Shown here piece after piece: positions 1 through 6,404 of a DNA stretch of 11,055 bases. Below the pieces are notes generated by a model. It made no database searches. It was given only the letters and a program-made list of their open reading frames with translations, and had not been told where the DNA came from. A program made the position numbers and the translations under genes. The DNA comes from Candidatus Zipacnadia bacterium (GTDB taxonomy: Bacteria; Armatimonadota; Zipacnadia; Zipacnadales; Zipacnadaceae): contig JALGTJ010000044.1 of assembly GCA_029821415.1 (NCBI GenBank), positions 1 to 11,055 on the forward strand, written 5' to 3'. Positions within the stretch are counted from its first letter, which is position 1, and every line of letters begins with the position of its first letter.

Positions 1-1
1 G

Positions 2-46
2 CAAGCCTACCGTACAGGCAAGTTGCAACCGCCAAACGCTCAATAG
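2..46 (+). CDS. possible C-terminal tail of an upstream gene (partial)
   Basis: One forward frame is open from the left edge to a TAG at 44-46 and reads QAYRTGKLQPPNAQ. The downstream gene's Shine-Dalgarno begins 6 bases after this stop, as expected inside an operon. The short pattern 'xAYRTGK' resembles the last residues of many Gfo/Idh/MocA oxidoreductases (often AxYRSAxxG), which would suit the sugar genes that follow. Only 14 residues are visible and the other two forward frames are also open here, so this is a weak call. Confidence 0.25.
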   Translation, partial: QAYRTGKLQPPNAQ

Positions 47-52
47 CAAGTC

Positions 53-59
53 AAGGAGG
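53..59 (+). promoter_or_regulatory. strong ribosome binding site for the amidohydrolase
   Basis: AAGGAGG lies 8 bases before a GTG codon at 68. This fixes GTG 68 as the start of the amidohydrolase despite the non-ATG codon. Confidence 0.8.
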
Positions 60-67
60 ATGCTTCA

Positions 68-1339
68 GTGAATAGCAAAGAGCTGACTATGGAGATACTG
101 ACCGAGATTGAGAATATTGAAATAATCGACTCGCATGAGCACATCGAGCCGGAGGCGGAACGGGTCAAGAGAGACACCGATGTCATAGAGATGATTGATA
201 ACTATGTAATCGGCGACCTGCACGCGGCCGGCTGCCCGCCGGAAGTTGCCGAGAAGATTGTTGACCCGCAGGGCGATATCACTCCACGCTGGGAGCTGCT
301 GGCGCCATACTGGCCGAAGATCCGCAACGGCTCATACGCGCGGATGTGGATACGAACCCTCCAAGATCTGTTCGATTGCCACGAGATTTCAGCCGCAACG
401 CTGACCGCGGCTACTGAAAAGATGCGGCAGGCCAATCAACCTGGCTGGTATAAGCAGGTACTTAAGGAACGCTGCAACATTGCCATCTCGGTGCTGGACA
501 ACAGCGATGTGGGGACCGACTGCGATCGGGAACTGTTCGTGCCGGCTATCCGCGCTACCCAGTTCATGGAGGCTCGCACCAAACAGCAACTCGAAGAGCT
601 ATCGGCAAGCACCGACCGCGCCATTCATACCCTTGACGATCTGGTCGCCGCTACCCAGGAGTATATCAGCCAGATGCACGCTGACGGCGCGGTGGCCCTG
701 AAAGTCGGTCAAGCCTACCGCCGCATTCTCCAGTACGACAAGGTGACCCGTGCGGAGGCCGAGCGGCTTTTCAATCGCATCTTCGATCACCTGGGCGAGG
801 GGCTTTCCTGGGCCGAGGCCAAGCCGCTGCAGGACTATATGCTGCACAAGTGCGTCCAGGCCGCGATGGAAAATGATATGACCATCATCTTCCATACCGG
901 CATCCAGGCCGGCGGGAACAACATCGTCACCAACACCAACCCGACGTTGCTGACTAATCTGTTCTTAGAATACAAGCAGGCCCGCTTTGACCTGTTTCAC
1001 GCCGGTTACCCCTACGCCCGCGAGTGCGGGGTGCTGGCCAAGTACTTTTCCAATGTCTGGGCAGATCTGGCCTGGATGCACATTATCTCCGCCGCTGGTA
1101 CTCGGCAGATTCTGCGCGATTGGTTGGATCTGATACCGGCCAATAAGATCCTCGGATTCGGTGGCGACCTGCGCCACGTCGAGCTAGTCTACGGACACCT
1201 GTACGAAGCCCGCCGTAACATCGCTCAGGTGCTGGCCGAGCGAGTCGAGCGCGGTGACGACACAATGGACGAGGCCATTTGCATCGCCCAGTCCTTGCTA
1301 CACGACAGCGCTGCCGAGGCCTTCAACCTATCGTTGTAA
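68..1339 (+). CDS. amidohydrolase-family (amidohydrolase 2-like) metal-dependent hydrolase
   Basis: This 423-residue protein has the marks of the amidohydrolase superfamily TIM barrel. There is an N-terminal H-x-H (DSHEH, His23/His25), a strand with Lys212 (ALKVG), His276 in IIFHTG, His311 in LFHAGYPY, and a late Asp367 in GFGGDL. These are the expected metal ligands and catalytic Asp. The family hydrolyses or isomerises many substrates (lactones, amides, uronates); the substrate here cannot be read from sequence. No signal peptide is seen, so it is cytoplasmic. The GTG start follows a near-perfect RBS. The stop overlaps the next start (TAATG), so it is translationally coupled to a secreted glycoside hydrolase, which hints at a sugar-derived substrate. 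Uronate isomerase-like activity is an alternative. Confidence 0.85.
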   Translation: MNSKELTMEILTEIENIEIIDSHEHIEPEAERVKRDTDVIEMIDNYVIGDLHAAGCPPEVAEKIVDPQGDITPRWELLAPYWPKIRNGSYARMWIRTLQDLFDCHEISAATLTAATEKMRQANQPGWYKQVLKERCNIAISVLDNSDVGTDCDRELFVPAIRATQFMEARTKQQLEELSASTDRAIHTLDDLVAATQEYISQMHADGAVALKVGQAYRRILQYDKVTRAEAERLFNRIFDHLGEGLSWAEAKPLQDYMLHKCVQAAMENDMTIIFHTGIQAGGNNIVTNTNPTLLTNLFLEYKQARFDLFHAGYPYARECGVLAKYFSNVWADLAWMHIISAAGTRQILRDWLDLIPANKILGFGGDLRHVELVYGHLYEARRNIAQVLAERVERGDDTMDEAICIAQSLLHDSAAEAFNLSL

Positions 1340-2664
1340 TGCGAAAACGAATCCGATCCGCACACATTCAACAATTGGGGCTATGGTCGGCTGCCGTGAT
1401 AGTGCTGGGCCTGCCGATGGCAGTTGCGCCAGTACAAGCCGAGTGCTTCATAGGCGCTTACATCGAGCAGGATCCTATCGTTGCCGGCGACATCACCCGG
1501 TTCGAACGGCTGGTAGGCAAGAAACATAGCAGCTATATGCGCTACCTGGGCTACGGCGAGCCGTTCCCCACCGACTGGGTAGCCAAAGTCCACAGCCACG
1601 GAGCGCTACCCCATATCGCCTGGGAGCCCAACAACGGCCTGGATGAGGTCCGCGATGATGTGTATTTACACAGGTGGGCGCAGGCCGCCGCCGAGGCAAA
1701 GAAGCCGATTCTGCTGCGTTTTGCCTCGGAGATGAACGGTACCTGGATGCCCTACTCGGGCAACCCCGATGAGTACATACGCAAGTGGCGGTTGGTATAT
1801 ACCACGGTCAAATCCCTGGCACCCAATGTGATTATGGTATGGTGCCCCTTCGCTACTCCCCGCCGCACCATTCCCCTGTACTATCCCGGGGATGACTATG
1901 TGGACTGGGTAGGCGTGAACATCTACGCCGTGCTCTACCACGACGGAGACATTAACCAGCCCGCGCAGCGCGATCCGATAGATGACTTGCGTTACGTATA
2001 CGATCTGTACGGCGCACACAAACCGATAGCAATCTGCGAATACGGTGCCACTCACTTCTGCACGGCTTCCCGCCAGCTTAGTAGCAGCTTTGCTGCCAGC
2101 AGCATCAAGCGAATGTACCAGGCAATAGCGGAGCAGTTCCCGAACGTCGTGCTTATCAACTGGTTTTCAGTGGATGCTGCCAGCGATGGCCTGGCGTATA
2201 ATGACTATGCGGTGACGACCGACGAGGTGGTCTTAGACAGTTACCGGCAGGCTATTGATGGGCGTTACTTCCTGACCCAAGTGCCAGCTTCACTGCAAAT
2301 AACACTGGCAGCTCTCCCGCAACCTGGCGAGTCCCCCCCATCGCAAACCACCACGCCTCTGGCTCTCGTCAGCCCACCACACCTCACCGACGGCCAGTTG
2401 GCCATTATAGTGCGGGGCAGCCGCCCGGAGGCGGTAACTGGCCCAGTCGTCATTGAGGCGCAAGCTGGCACCGGGTTAGATGTCAATCTGGTAGAATTCT
2501 ATGTAGACGGTCACATTCTGGCCCTGACGAATGTACCACCGTACCGCGTCCAGTGGAACGCATCAGGCCGCGCACCCGGCGAGCATACGATTCGGGTGAT
2601 AGCTCGCAACTCCGCCGCGCAAAAGATAGCCGTCGCAGAGGCCGCAGTAATTGTCGCTCAATGA
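1339..2664 (+). CDS. secreted GH26-like glycoside hydrolase with C-terminal Ig-like domain
   Basis: The frame is open from 1279, but ATG 1339 is preferred. It overlaps the previous stop (TAATG), and only from there does the protein begin with a signal peptide (MRKRIR, a hydrophobic stretch at residues 13-30, cleavage likely after VQA34). The 441-residue product has a TIM-barrel catalytic part (about 36-320). Glu131 in RFASEMNGTW is the likely acid/base and Glu234 in ICEYGA the likely nucleophile. Their spacing of 103 residues is close to that of GH26 beta-mannanases. After a Pro/Ser/Thr-rich linker (about 325-365), residues 370-441 form a beta-rich Ig-like domain (VEFYVDG...PYRVQWN). GH26 enzymes cut beta-mannans, xylans or mixed-linkage glucans; the substrate here is unknown. 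The His before the acid/base in classical GH26 (HEMNG) is Ser here, so this is a divergent member. It is probably exported to the periplasm or outside. Confidence 0.82.
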   Translation: MRKRIRSAHIQQLGLWSAAVIVLGLPMAVAPVQAECFIGAYIEQDPIVAGDITRFERLVGKKHSSYMRYLGYGEPFPTDWVAKVHSHGALPHIAWEPNNGLDEVRDDVYLHRWAQAAAEAKKPILLRFASEMNGTWMPYSGNPDEYIRKWRLVYTTVKSLAPNVIMVWCPFATPRRTIPLYYPGDDYVDWVGVNIYAVLYHDGDINQPAQRDPIDDLRYVYDLYGAHKPIAICEYGATHFCTASRQLSSSFAASSIKRMYQAIAEQFPNVVLINWFSVDAASDGLAYNDYAVTTDEVVLDSYRQAIDGRYFLTQVPASLQITLAALPQPGESPPSQTTTPLALVSPPHLTDGQLAIIVRGSRPEAVTGPVVIEAQAGTGLDVNLVEFYVDGHILALTNVPPYRVQWNASGRAPGEHTIRVIARNSAAQKIAVAEAAVIVAQ

Positions 2665-2733
2665 CAGATGAATTAGCACAGCGTAGGTAACACACTGAAT
2701 ACCAGCTACGAACGGTAACTTTTCCACGACCAC

Positions 2734-2775
2734 AAAAAAACAAGCGAGCAGCAGCCCTATCTGCTCGCTTGTTTT
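2734..2775. terminator. bidirectional intrinsic terminator between convergent operons
   Basis: A perfect inverted repeat, AAAACAAGCGAGCAG (2737-2751) and CTGCTCGCTTGTTTT (2761-2775), encloses a 9-base loop. Seven A's at 2734-2740 give a U7 tail to minus-strand transcripts (ferredoxin end). The T's at 2772-2775 give a shorter U tail to plus-strand transcripts (GH26 end). It lies 70 bases after the GH26 stop and 34 bases after the ferredoxin stop. Confidence 0.92.
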
Positions 2776-2808
2776 CGCAGCAAGCCACTTGTCGGCTGCG
2801 AGTTAGAG

Positions 2809-2997
2809 TTACTCCGCCCAGGAAATCGCTTCTACTGGGCAGGAGTCAATGGCCTCTTGAATGGTCTCCTCGTCGTCGCCCTCCGGGTCAATGACCACTG
2901 AGATGCCTTCGTCGCTGAGCTCAAATGTATTAGGCGCAATGTCCACACACAACTCGCATCCGGTGCACAGGTCAGCATCTACTTCTGGAACAGGCAC
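2809..2997 (-). CDS. small mono-cluster [4Fe-4S] ferredoxin
   Basis: This 62-residue acidic protein has C11-x2-C14-x2-C17 followed by APN, and a distal Cys53-Pro (SCPVEAI). These are exactly the four ligands for one [4Fe-4S] cluster. The region of a second cluster is replaced by an acidic stretch (DPEGDDEE), as in single-cluster ferredoxins of about 60 residues. It is a soluble low-potential electron carrier. The frame stays open to an ATG at 3084, but GTG 2997 is chosen because AGGAGG (3006-3011 complement) sits 8 bases upstream and the result has the family's usual length and N-terminus. Its stop is followed by a strong terminator, so it ends the minus-strand group. The partner enzyme is not visible nearby. 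Confidence 0.92.
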   Translation of the reverse strand: MPVPEVDADLCTGCELCVDIAPNTFELSDEGISVVIDPEGDDEETIQEAIDSCPVEAISWAE

Positions 2998-3005
2998 GTA
3001 AGTCA

Positions 3006-3011
3006 CCTCCT
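3006..3011 (-). promoter_or_regulatory. ribosome binding site deciding the ferredoxin start
   Basis: The complement reads AGGAGG, 8 bases before GTG 2997. It argues against the longer frame from 3084, whose extra residues do not look like ferredoxin. Confidence 0.75.
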
Positions 3012-3106
3012 CATTGTATTGAAGTGCAGTTCGTTTTATTCTCCATCCAGCACTCAACACCTCCCGGGGCCGCTTGAAGGCCACAGGCAGGTCGGCTGGT
3101 GTCTGC

Positions 3107-3700
3107 CTAATCCTGACGCTTCTTCTTTTCTACGCCGCCGGTTGCCCACACCTGTGTGCCCGGCCCACCTGCCTGCACCTCACCGTCTCTGTGGCAGTGA
3201 GGGCAGGTCATCACCAGTCCCTGCTTGGTCTGTCGCACCGAAGCCCCACAACTGACCGTCCCACAGCCGCTGCACACTACCAATCCCGGTGCTCCACAGA
3301 CGGGACATCCCGGATAGTCGCTGAGGTCAAACTCGCCTTTGACATTTCTCCCGCCCGTCACAGGCTCTTGTTGCGGCTCGCGCCGTCGCTGCGCCCCCGC
3401 ATAGGTGAAGCGGTCTGGTCCTATTTGCTGGAAGTGGACAACAAAACCGTCACCAGTTTGACTACAAACTGCGGAAATGTCAACCCAGTTAGCCGTCCCT
3501 TCCACCAGTGCCGAATCCAATTCTGATACGGGCGGCAAAACCTCCGCAGAGTCGTCAGCAATATCTTGTGCAGTAATCTCCAACAGCTCCCCAGAGGCTT
3601 GCTCAGTGGGCTGAGGCTCACCGATAAGTTCGATCTCCAGTTCTTCAGACCCGGGCGTCTCTTCCGATACTGACCCCCGCGTGTCATCGGTTACATTCAT
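3107..3700 (-). CDS. acidic protein with C-terminal Cys-rich zinc-ribbon (TerY-C-like) domain
   Basis: The 197-residue product has an acidic, low-complexity N-terminal third (about 1-70, Glu/Asp/Ser/Pro-rich), a short folded stretch (about 71-104, NWVDISAVC...DRFTYAG) and a metal-binding module at 129-170. That module carries paired cysteines: CPVC (132/135), CSGC (143/146), C151 and CPHC (166/169). Seven cysteines in this layout indicate one or two zinc (or iron) ribbon knuckles. The pattern 'CPxCG...xxCSGCG...CxxxG...CPxC' resembles the TerY-C metal-binding domain known from tellurite/phosphorylation-associated proteins, but I rate this as similarity, not proof. The ATG start has GGAGG 8 bases upstream. 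The tail (VEKKKRQD) is basic. It sits 45 bases after the lipoprotein gene and 109 bases before the ferredoxin, so one transcript is likely. Function unknown. Confidence 0.75.
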   Translation of the reverse strand: MNVTDDTRGSVSEETPGSEELEIELIGEPQPTEQASGELLEITAQDIADDSAEVLPPVSELDSALVEGTANWVDISAVCSQTGDGFVVHFQQIGPDRFTYAGAQRRREPQQEPVTGGRNVKGEFDLSDYPGCPVCGAPGLVVCSGCGTVSCGASVRQTKQGLVMTCPHCHRDGEVQAGGPGTQVWATGGVEKKKRQD

Positions 3701-3745
3701 TCACTGAACCTCCGGTGGCATCGCCGCTGTTCGATCCTACCAGGA

Positions 3746-4129
3746 TTACCCGATCCCGCTTATTCGCCAGACAGCACCATCCTTGACGAGCAACAGGTGC
3801 ATACTAACCCCATTCACCCTAACGACGGCAGTGGCTTGGCTGCCCTGGACCGTCATTTGGATATCATCGGGTTCCTGCGTGATGTTCTCGGCCCAGTGTG
3901 CCAGTAGCTGCGCTTTTTGGTCAATCATTCGTCCGAGGATAAGCTTGCGCTGGCCCGCGGGTATACTATCCCAATCCTCATTACTCGCTCGCGCCTCGCC
4001 CTCAAGATCAAAGGCCTCGGCAGCACGCTTGGTACTGCCGTTGGCCAACGCGCTCAGGAAGGCGCGCACGGTGGCCTCCGGGCTTGATTGCGCTACCGCT
4101 GTCTGCCGGCTGCAACTGCTGAGTAGCAA
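3746..4129 (-). CDS. NTF2-like (DUF4878-type) putative lipoprotein, 5' end uncertain
   Basis: The 127-residue frame begins at a TTG and reads MLLSSC, a perfect lipobox (L-S-S-C) with only five residues before the cysteine. The rest (SSPEATVRAFLSALANG ... MHLLLVKDGAVWRISGIG) has the helix start and Trp-Arg-Ile ending of NTF2/SnoaL-fold lipoproteins such as DUF4878. These are usually periplasmic and of unknown role. A normal signal peptide would need a charged N-region. That region exists in another frame from ATG 4172 or 4169 (MMIWRRKYQPW), preceded by GGAG about 9 bases upstream. Removing one base in the A4 or C3 run at about 4144-4160 would join it as MMIWRRKYQP-GQVALLLSSC. So the gene either truly starts at TTG or carries a one-base frameshift, real or from sequencing. 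Confidence 0.7.
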   Translation of the reverse strand: MLLSSCSRQTAVAQSSPEATVRAFLSALANGSTKRAAEAFDLEGEARASNEDWDSIPAGQRKLILGRMIDQKAQLLAHWAENITQEPDDIQMTVQGSQATAVVRVNGVSMHLLLVKDGAVWRISGIG

Positions 4130-4205
4130 GGCAACCTGTCCAGGGCTGGTATTTTCTGCGCCAGATCATCATTGGTTCGCACTCCGTCATAGCACCGTCA
4201 TCGTG

Positions 4206-4346
4206 TTAAGTGCAACGGGCGCTTGCTTGCGCCAGCGGGCGGTAGTTCAGCAACACAAGCCAGAAATCCTCCCATTGATGGCTCACATAGTAAGCTGCCG
4301 TTGCAGCAATCGCTATGAACAGCGACTCTATCACCTTTCGCAGCAC
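4206..4346 (-). CDS. possible 46-residue membrane microprotein
   Basis: A short minus-strand frame starts at GTG 4346, right after an in-frame TGA, and stops at TAA (4206-4208). It has a basic start (MLRKVIE), a hydrophobic stretch at residues 8-21 (LFIAIAATAAYYV), a Trp/Asp/Glu hinge (SHQWEDFW) and a second hydrophobic run (LVLLNY). This is the look of a small inner-membrane protein. It ends 33 bases before ATG 4172 of the lipoprotein leader, consistent with being the first gene of that group. No good Shine-Dalgarno is seen; only a GGG lies 7 bases before the GTG. It could be chance. I recognise no family. Confidence 0.35.
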   Translation of the reverse strand: MLRKVIESLFIAIAATAAYYVSHQWEDFWLVLLNYRPLAQASARCT

Positions 4347-4348
4347 TC

Positions 4349-4362
4349 GTCAACCCGTTGAC
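4349..4362. promoter_or_regulatory. palindromic operator candidate overlapping the -35 box
   Basis: GTCAACCCGTTGAC is a perfect 6-2-6 inverted repeat. Its right arm covers five of the six -35 bases of the adjacent promoter, and GTTGACAAC (4357-4365) forms a second overlapping palindrome. A dimeric repressor bound here would block RNA polymerase. The regulator is not in the window. Confidence 0.45.
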
Positions 4363-4387
4363 AACACTAAGACCAATCTCCTATAAT
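4358..4387 (+). promoter_or_regulatory. housekeeping sigma promoter of the oxidoreductase operon
   Basis: An exact TTGACA (4358-4363) and an exact TATAAT (4382-4387) are separated by 18 bases. Transcription should begin near 4394, giving a leader of about 57 bases before GTG 4451. The longer open frame that starts at 4358 begins inside the -35 box, so it cannot be the real start. Confidence 0.85.
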
Positions 4388-4437
4388 CGCAACAGCAGAC
4401 GCACAGCCACCAGCAGAAGCAACTACATTTGGTTTTT

Positions 4438-4442
4438 GGAGG
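4438..4442 (+). promoter_or_regulatory. ribosome binding site deciding the oxidoreductase start
   Basis: GGAGG lies 8 bases before GTG 4451. Together with the promoter at 4358-4387 it sets the start of the Gfo/Idh/MocA protein. Confidence 0.8.
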
Positions 4443-4450
4443 CCAAGCTA

Positions 4451-5479
4451 GTGAGCAACCAGCAGATCGGTTTCGGAGTAGTGGGAGTAGGTACATGGGG
4501 CGAGAACCACTTGAAGACTCTGGCAGATGAGCCAGGAGTATATGTCGCGGGAATATGCGACATCAACGAAGAACTGCTGAACCGGCGGGCCCAAGAGTAC
4601 AATATCCCGTTTGTTACTACTGATTATCAAGAACTACTCGCTCAGAACGAGGTGCAGGCGGTTTCGGTGGTAACTCCCGATTTTCTACACCATGACATCG
4701 CGATTGCCGCAGCTCAGGCGGGCAAGCACATCTTAGTGGAAAAACCGATGGCTACCAGCCTGGAAGAAGCTTATGACATCGCGGCGACTGTCCACGAGGC
4801 CGGCGTCACCCTGATGGTGGACTTCCACAACCGCTGGAACCCCACTATTATAGAAATGAAGAAGGCCATAGAGGCCGGTGAACTGGGGGAAATAGAAATG
4901 GCCTCCTTCCGCCTGAGCAACAAGATCTGGGTGCCAACTGAGCTACTCAGTTGGGGCGGCCAGACTACCGTGACCTGGTGGCTGGGCTCACACATTAGCG
5001 ACTTGGCCTGCTGGTTGCTGCAGGACAGAGCGGTGCGCGTCTACTCGGTCGCTCGCCGGGGTGTGTTGGCGGATATGGGGCTGGACACACCGGACTTCTT
5101 CCATAGCATCTTGGAGTTTGCCGGCGGGGCAGTGGTTCACCTTGACAACTGTTGGATACTGGGTGATGCTATGCCCTCAGTCATTGACTTTCAAGTGCAG
5201 CTCGTCGGCTCCGAGGGTACAATGTACGCCGATTGCAGCCACAATCTCAGCTCTCAGAAATATACTCATGACCGTAGCGAGTGGCCCAATCCTCTGGTAA
5301 TGACTGACTCACACGGCACACCTCGGGGTTTTGCTATTGAGAGTATCCGGCACTTTGCTGGCTGTATCCGTGATGGACGCCAGCCGCTGATCTCGGTAGC
5401 CGAGGCCGTTCACAATGTCGAAATTCTGGCCGCTATACACCAGTCGGCGGCTGAAGGACAGCCTGTTGAAATAGGATAG
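4451..5479 (+). CDS. Gfo/Idh/MocA family NAD(P)-dependent oxidoreductase
   Basis: This 342-residue protein has the usual length and order of the family. The N-terminal Rossmann fold shows G9-VVG12-VG14 followed by Asp38 at the end of strand 2 (GICDIN). The signature EKP motif (LVEKPMA) places the catalytic Lys at residue 98. A C-terminal alpha/beta domain carries H181-x2-D184 (GSHISDLACWLL), the usual substrate-site pair. Members oxidise or reduce sugars, inositols and their derivatives at a hydroxyl using NAD(P); the substrate is not readable here. GTG 4451 is chosen because of GGAGG at 4438-4442 and the promoter just upstream. The next gene, an isomerase/epimerase, starts 39 bases after the stop (or 12 from its TTG), so the two are probably one pathway, as in inositol-type catabolism. 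No signal peptide: cytoplasmic. Confidence 0.93.
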   Translation: MSNQQIGFGVVGVGTWGENHLKTLADEPGVYVAGICDINEELLNRRAQEYNIPFVTTDYQELLAQNEVQAVSVVTPDFLHHDIAIAAAQAGKHILVEKPMATSLEEAYDIAATVHEAGVTLMVDFHNRWNPTIIEMKKAIEAGELGEIEMASFRLSNKIWVPTELLSWGGQTTVTWWLGSHISDLACWLLQDRAVRVYSVARRGVLADMGLDTPDFFHSILEFAGGAVVHLDNCWILGDAMPSVIDFQVQLVGSEGTMYADCSHNLSSQKYTHDRSEWPNPLVMTDSHGTPRGFAIESIRHFAGCIRDGRQPLISVAEAVHNVEILAAIHQSAAEGQPVEIG

Positions 5480-5518
5480 AAGTTACCATTCTTGAATAAG
5501 CAGGGGTATGTAGGCGGT

Positions 5519-6340
5519 ATGGCCACAAGCCAGAACAGTGACATCAAAATAATCCTGTGCACGATCGCCTACCGCGATAGGCTACTGGACCACGTGCTTG
5601 ATGTGGCAGAGGACCTGGGCTTTGACGGGGTGGAGATCTGGGGTCGAGAGCCGCACATCTCCGAGCAGTTCGACGAGAATCGCGTCAAGGCGGTCCAACG
5701 CATGATCCACGAGCGCGGTCTGCTGGCGCCAGTTCTGGGTTCCTATCTGCGGTTCGGCTGCACCAAGACACGTATGGAAGGCACCGTAGAGCTGGAAGAC
5801 ACCCTTCACACCGCCCACTGCCTGGGTACAAAGATAGTGCGGGTGTGGGCCTCTGACGTGCCCTCCGCCCAGGCCACCGAAGCTGTATGGGAGACCACCA
5901 TTGAGCAGTGCCAACAGGCCTGCGATCAGGCCAGTAAGCTGGGCATTACCTTTGCCGTAGAGATGTACAGTGGCACGCTCGCCGATTCCGCCGCTGCCGC
6001 ACGCCGCCTGACCGAATCCGTTAAGCGCGACAACTTCCGTCTTAACTACCGGGTTGTGCCGGACGCCGAACTACAAACACCTCTTGAGCAATTACAGACA
6101 GTGCTACCGTATGTGGTCCATATGCACGCCCAAAACTATGCCCAGTTGACGGGCGCAGATGATGCCCGGCGCATGCCATTAGGCGACGGGGCAATAGACT
6201 ACCGGCCACTGGTCAAACAGTTGCGCGAGTCAGGCTACACCGGCTGTATCGCCGTGGAGTTTTCTTGGATTGAGGGGGAGGGCAAACGCGAGGCTCTGGC
6301 GGCTGACTTATCGTACTTGAAGAGGCTGGCCAACGAATAA
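5519..6340 (+). CDS. sugar phosphate isomerase/epimerase (xylose isomerase-like TIM barrel)
   Basis: The 273-residue product has the AP-endonuclease-2/xylose-isomerase-like TIM barrel. Strand signatures are GFDGVEIWG (about 34-42), IVRVWASD (106-113), FAVEMYSGT (145-153), VVHMHAQNY (199-207) and CIAVEFSW (243-250). Likely metal ligands are Glu148, His203 and Glu247. The usual ligand Asp on strand 6 appears to be Asn176 (FRLNYRVVPD), a variation seen in some subfamilies. Relatives interconvert keto and aldo or epimeric sugars and inosose derivatives. The frame is open from TTG 5492, but ATG 5519 is preferred for its codon and because the family starts close to the first strand; neither has a strong RBS. 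It follows the oxidoreductase closely and probably acts on the same sugar. Confidence 0.88.
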   Translation: MATSQNSDIKIILCTIAYRDRLLDHVLDVAEDLGFDGVEIWGREPHISEQFDENRVKAVQRMIHERGLLAPVLGSYLRFGCTKTRMEGTVELEDTLHTAHCLGTKIVRVWASDVPSAQATEAVWETTIEQCQQACDQASKLGITFAVEMYSGTLADSAAAARRLTESVKRDNFRLNYRVVPDAELQTPLEQLQTVLPYVVHMHAQNYAQLTGADDARRMPLGDGAIDYRPLVKQLRESGYTGCIAVEFSWIEGEGKREALAADLSYLKRLANE

Positions 6341-6404
6341 AATAGAGCGGTTGCCCGCCGGTGGTGAGTATCGGAATAGATAAGATGCCGATCAGAACAG
6401 CCCA

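Noticed and set aside
1666..2055. 129-residue minus-strand frame
   Set aside because: It is antisense to the GH26-like catalytic domain, with no RBS and no recognisable motif.
3012..3060. TACAAT-like -10 upstream of the ferredoxin on the minus strand
   Set aside because: It is too close to the RBS and has no acceptable -35 at 16-18 bases, so it is not called a promoter.
3074..3526. 150-residue plus-strand frame
   Set aside because: It lies antisense to the zinc-ribbon gene, which has a strong RBS and clear CxxC motifs.
3783..4361. 192-residue plus-strand frame
   Set aside because: It is the antisense shadow of the lipoprotein gene and runs into the promoter region. It has no RBS, and its residues (Ser/Arg/Leu/Cys-rich) lack domain character.
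6373..6398. GGAAT upstream of the kinase as a possible second ECF promoter
   Set aside because: No GTT/CGTT element occurs 16-19 bases downstream.
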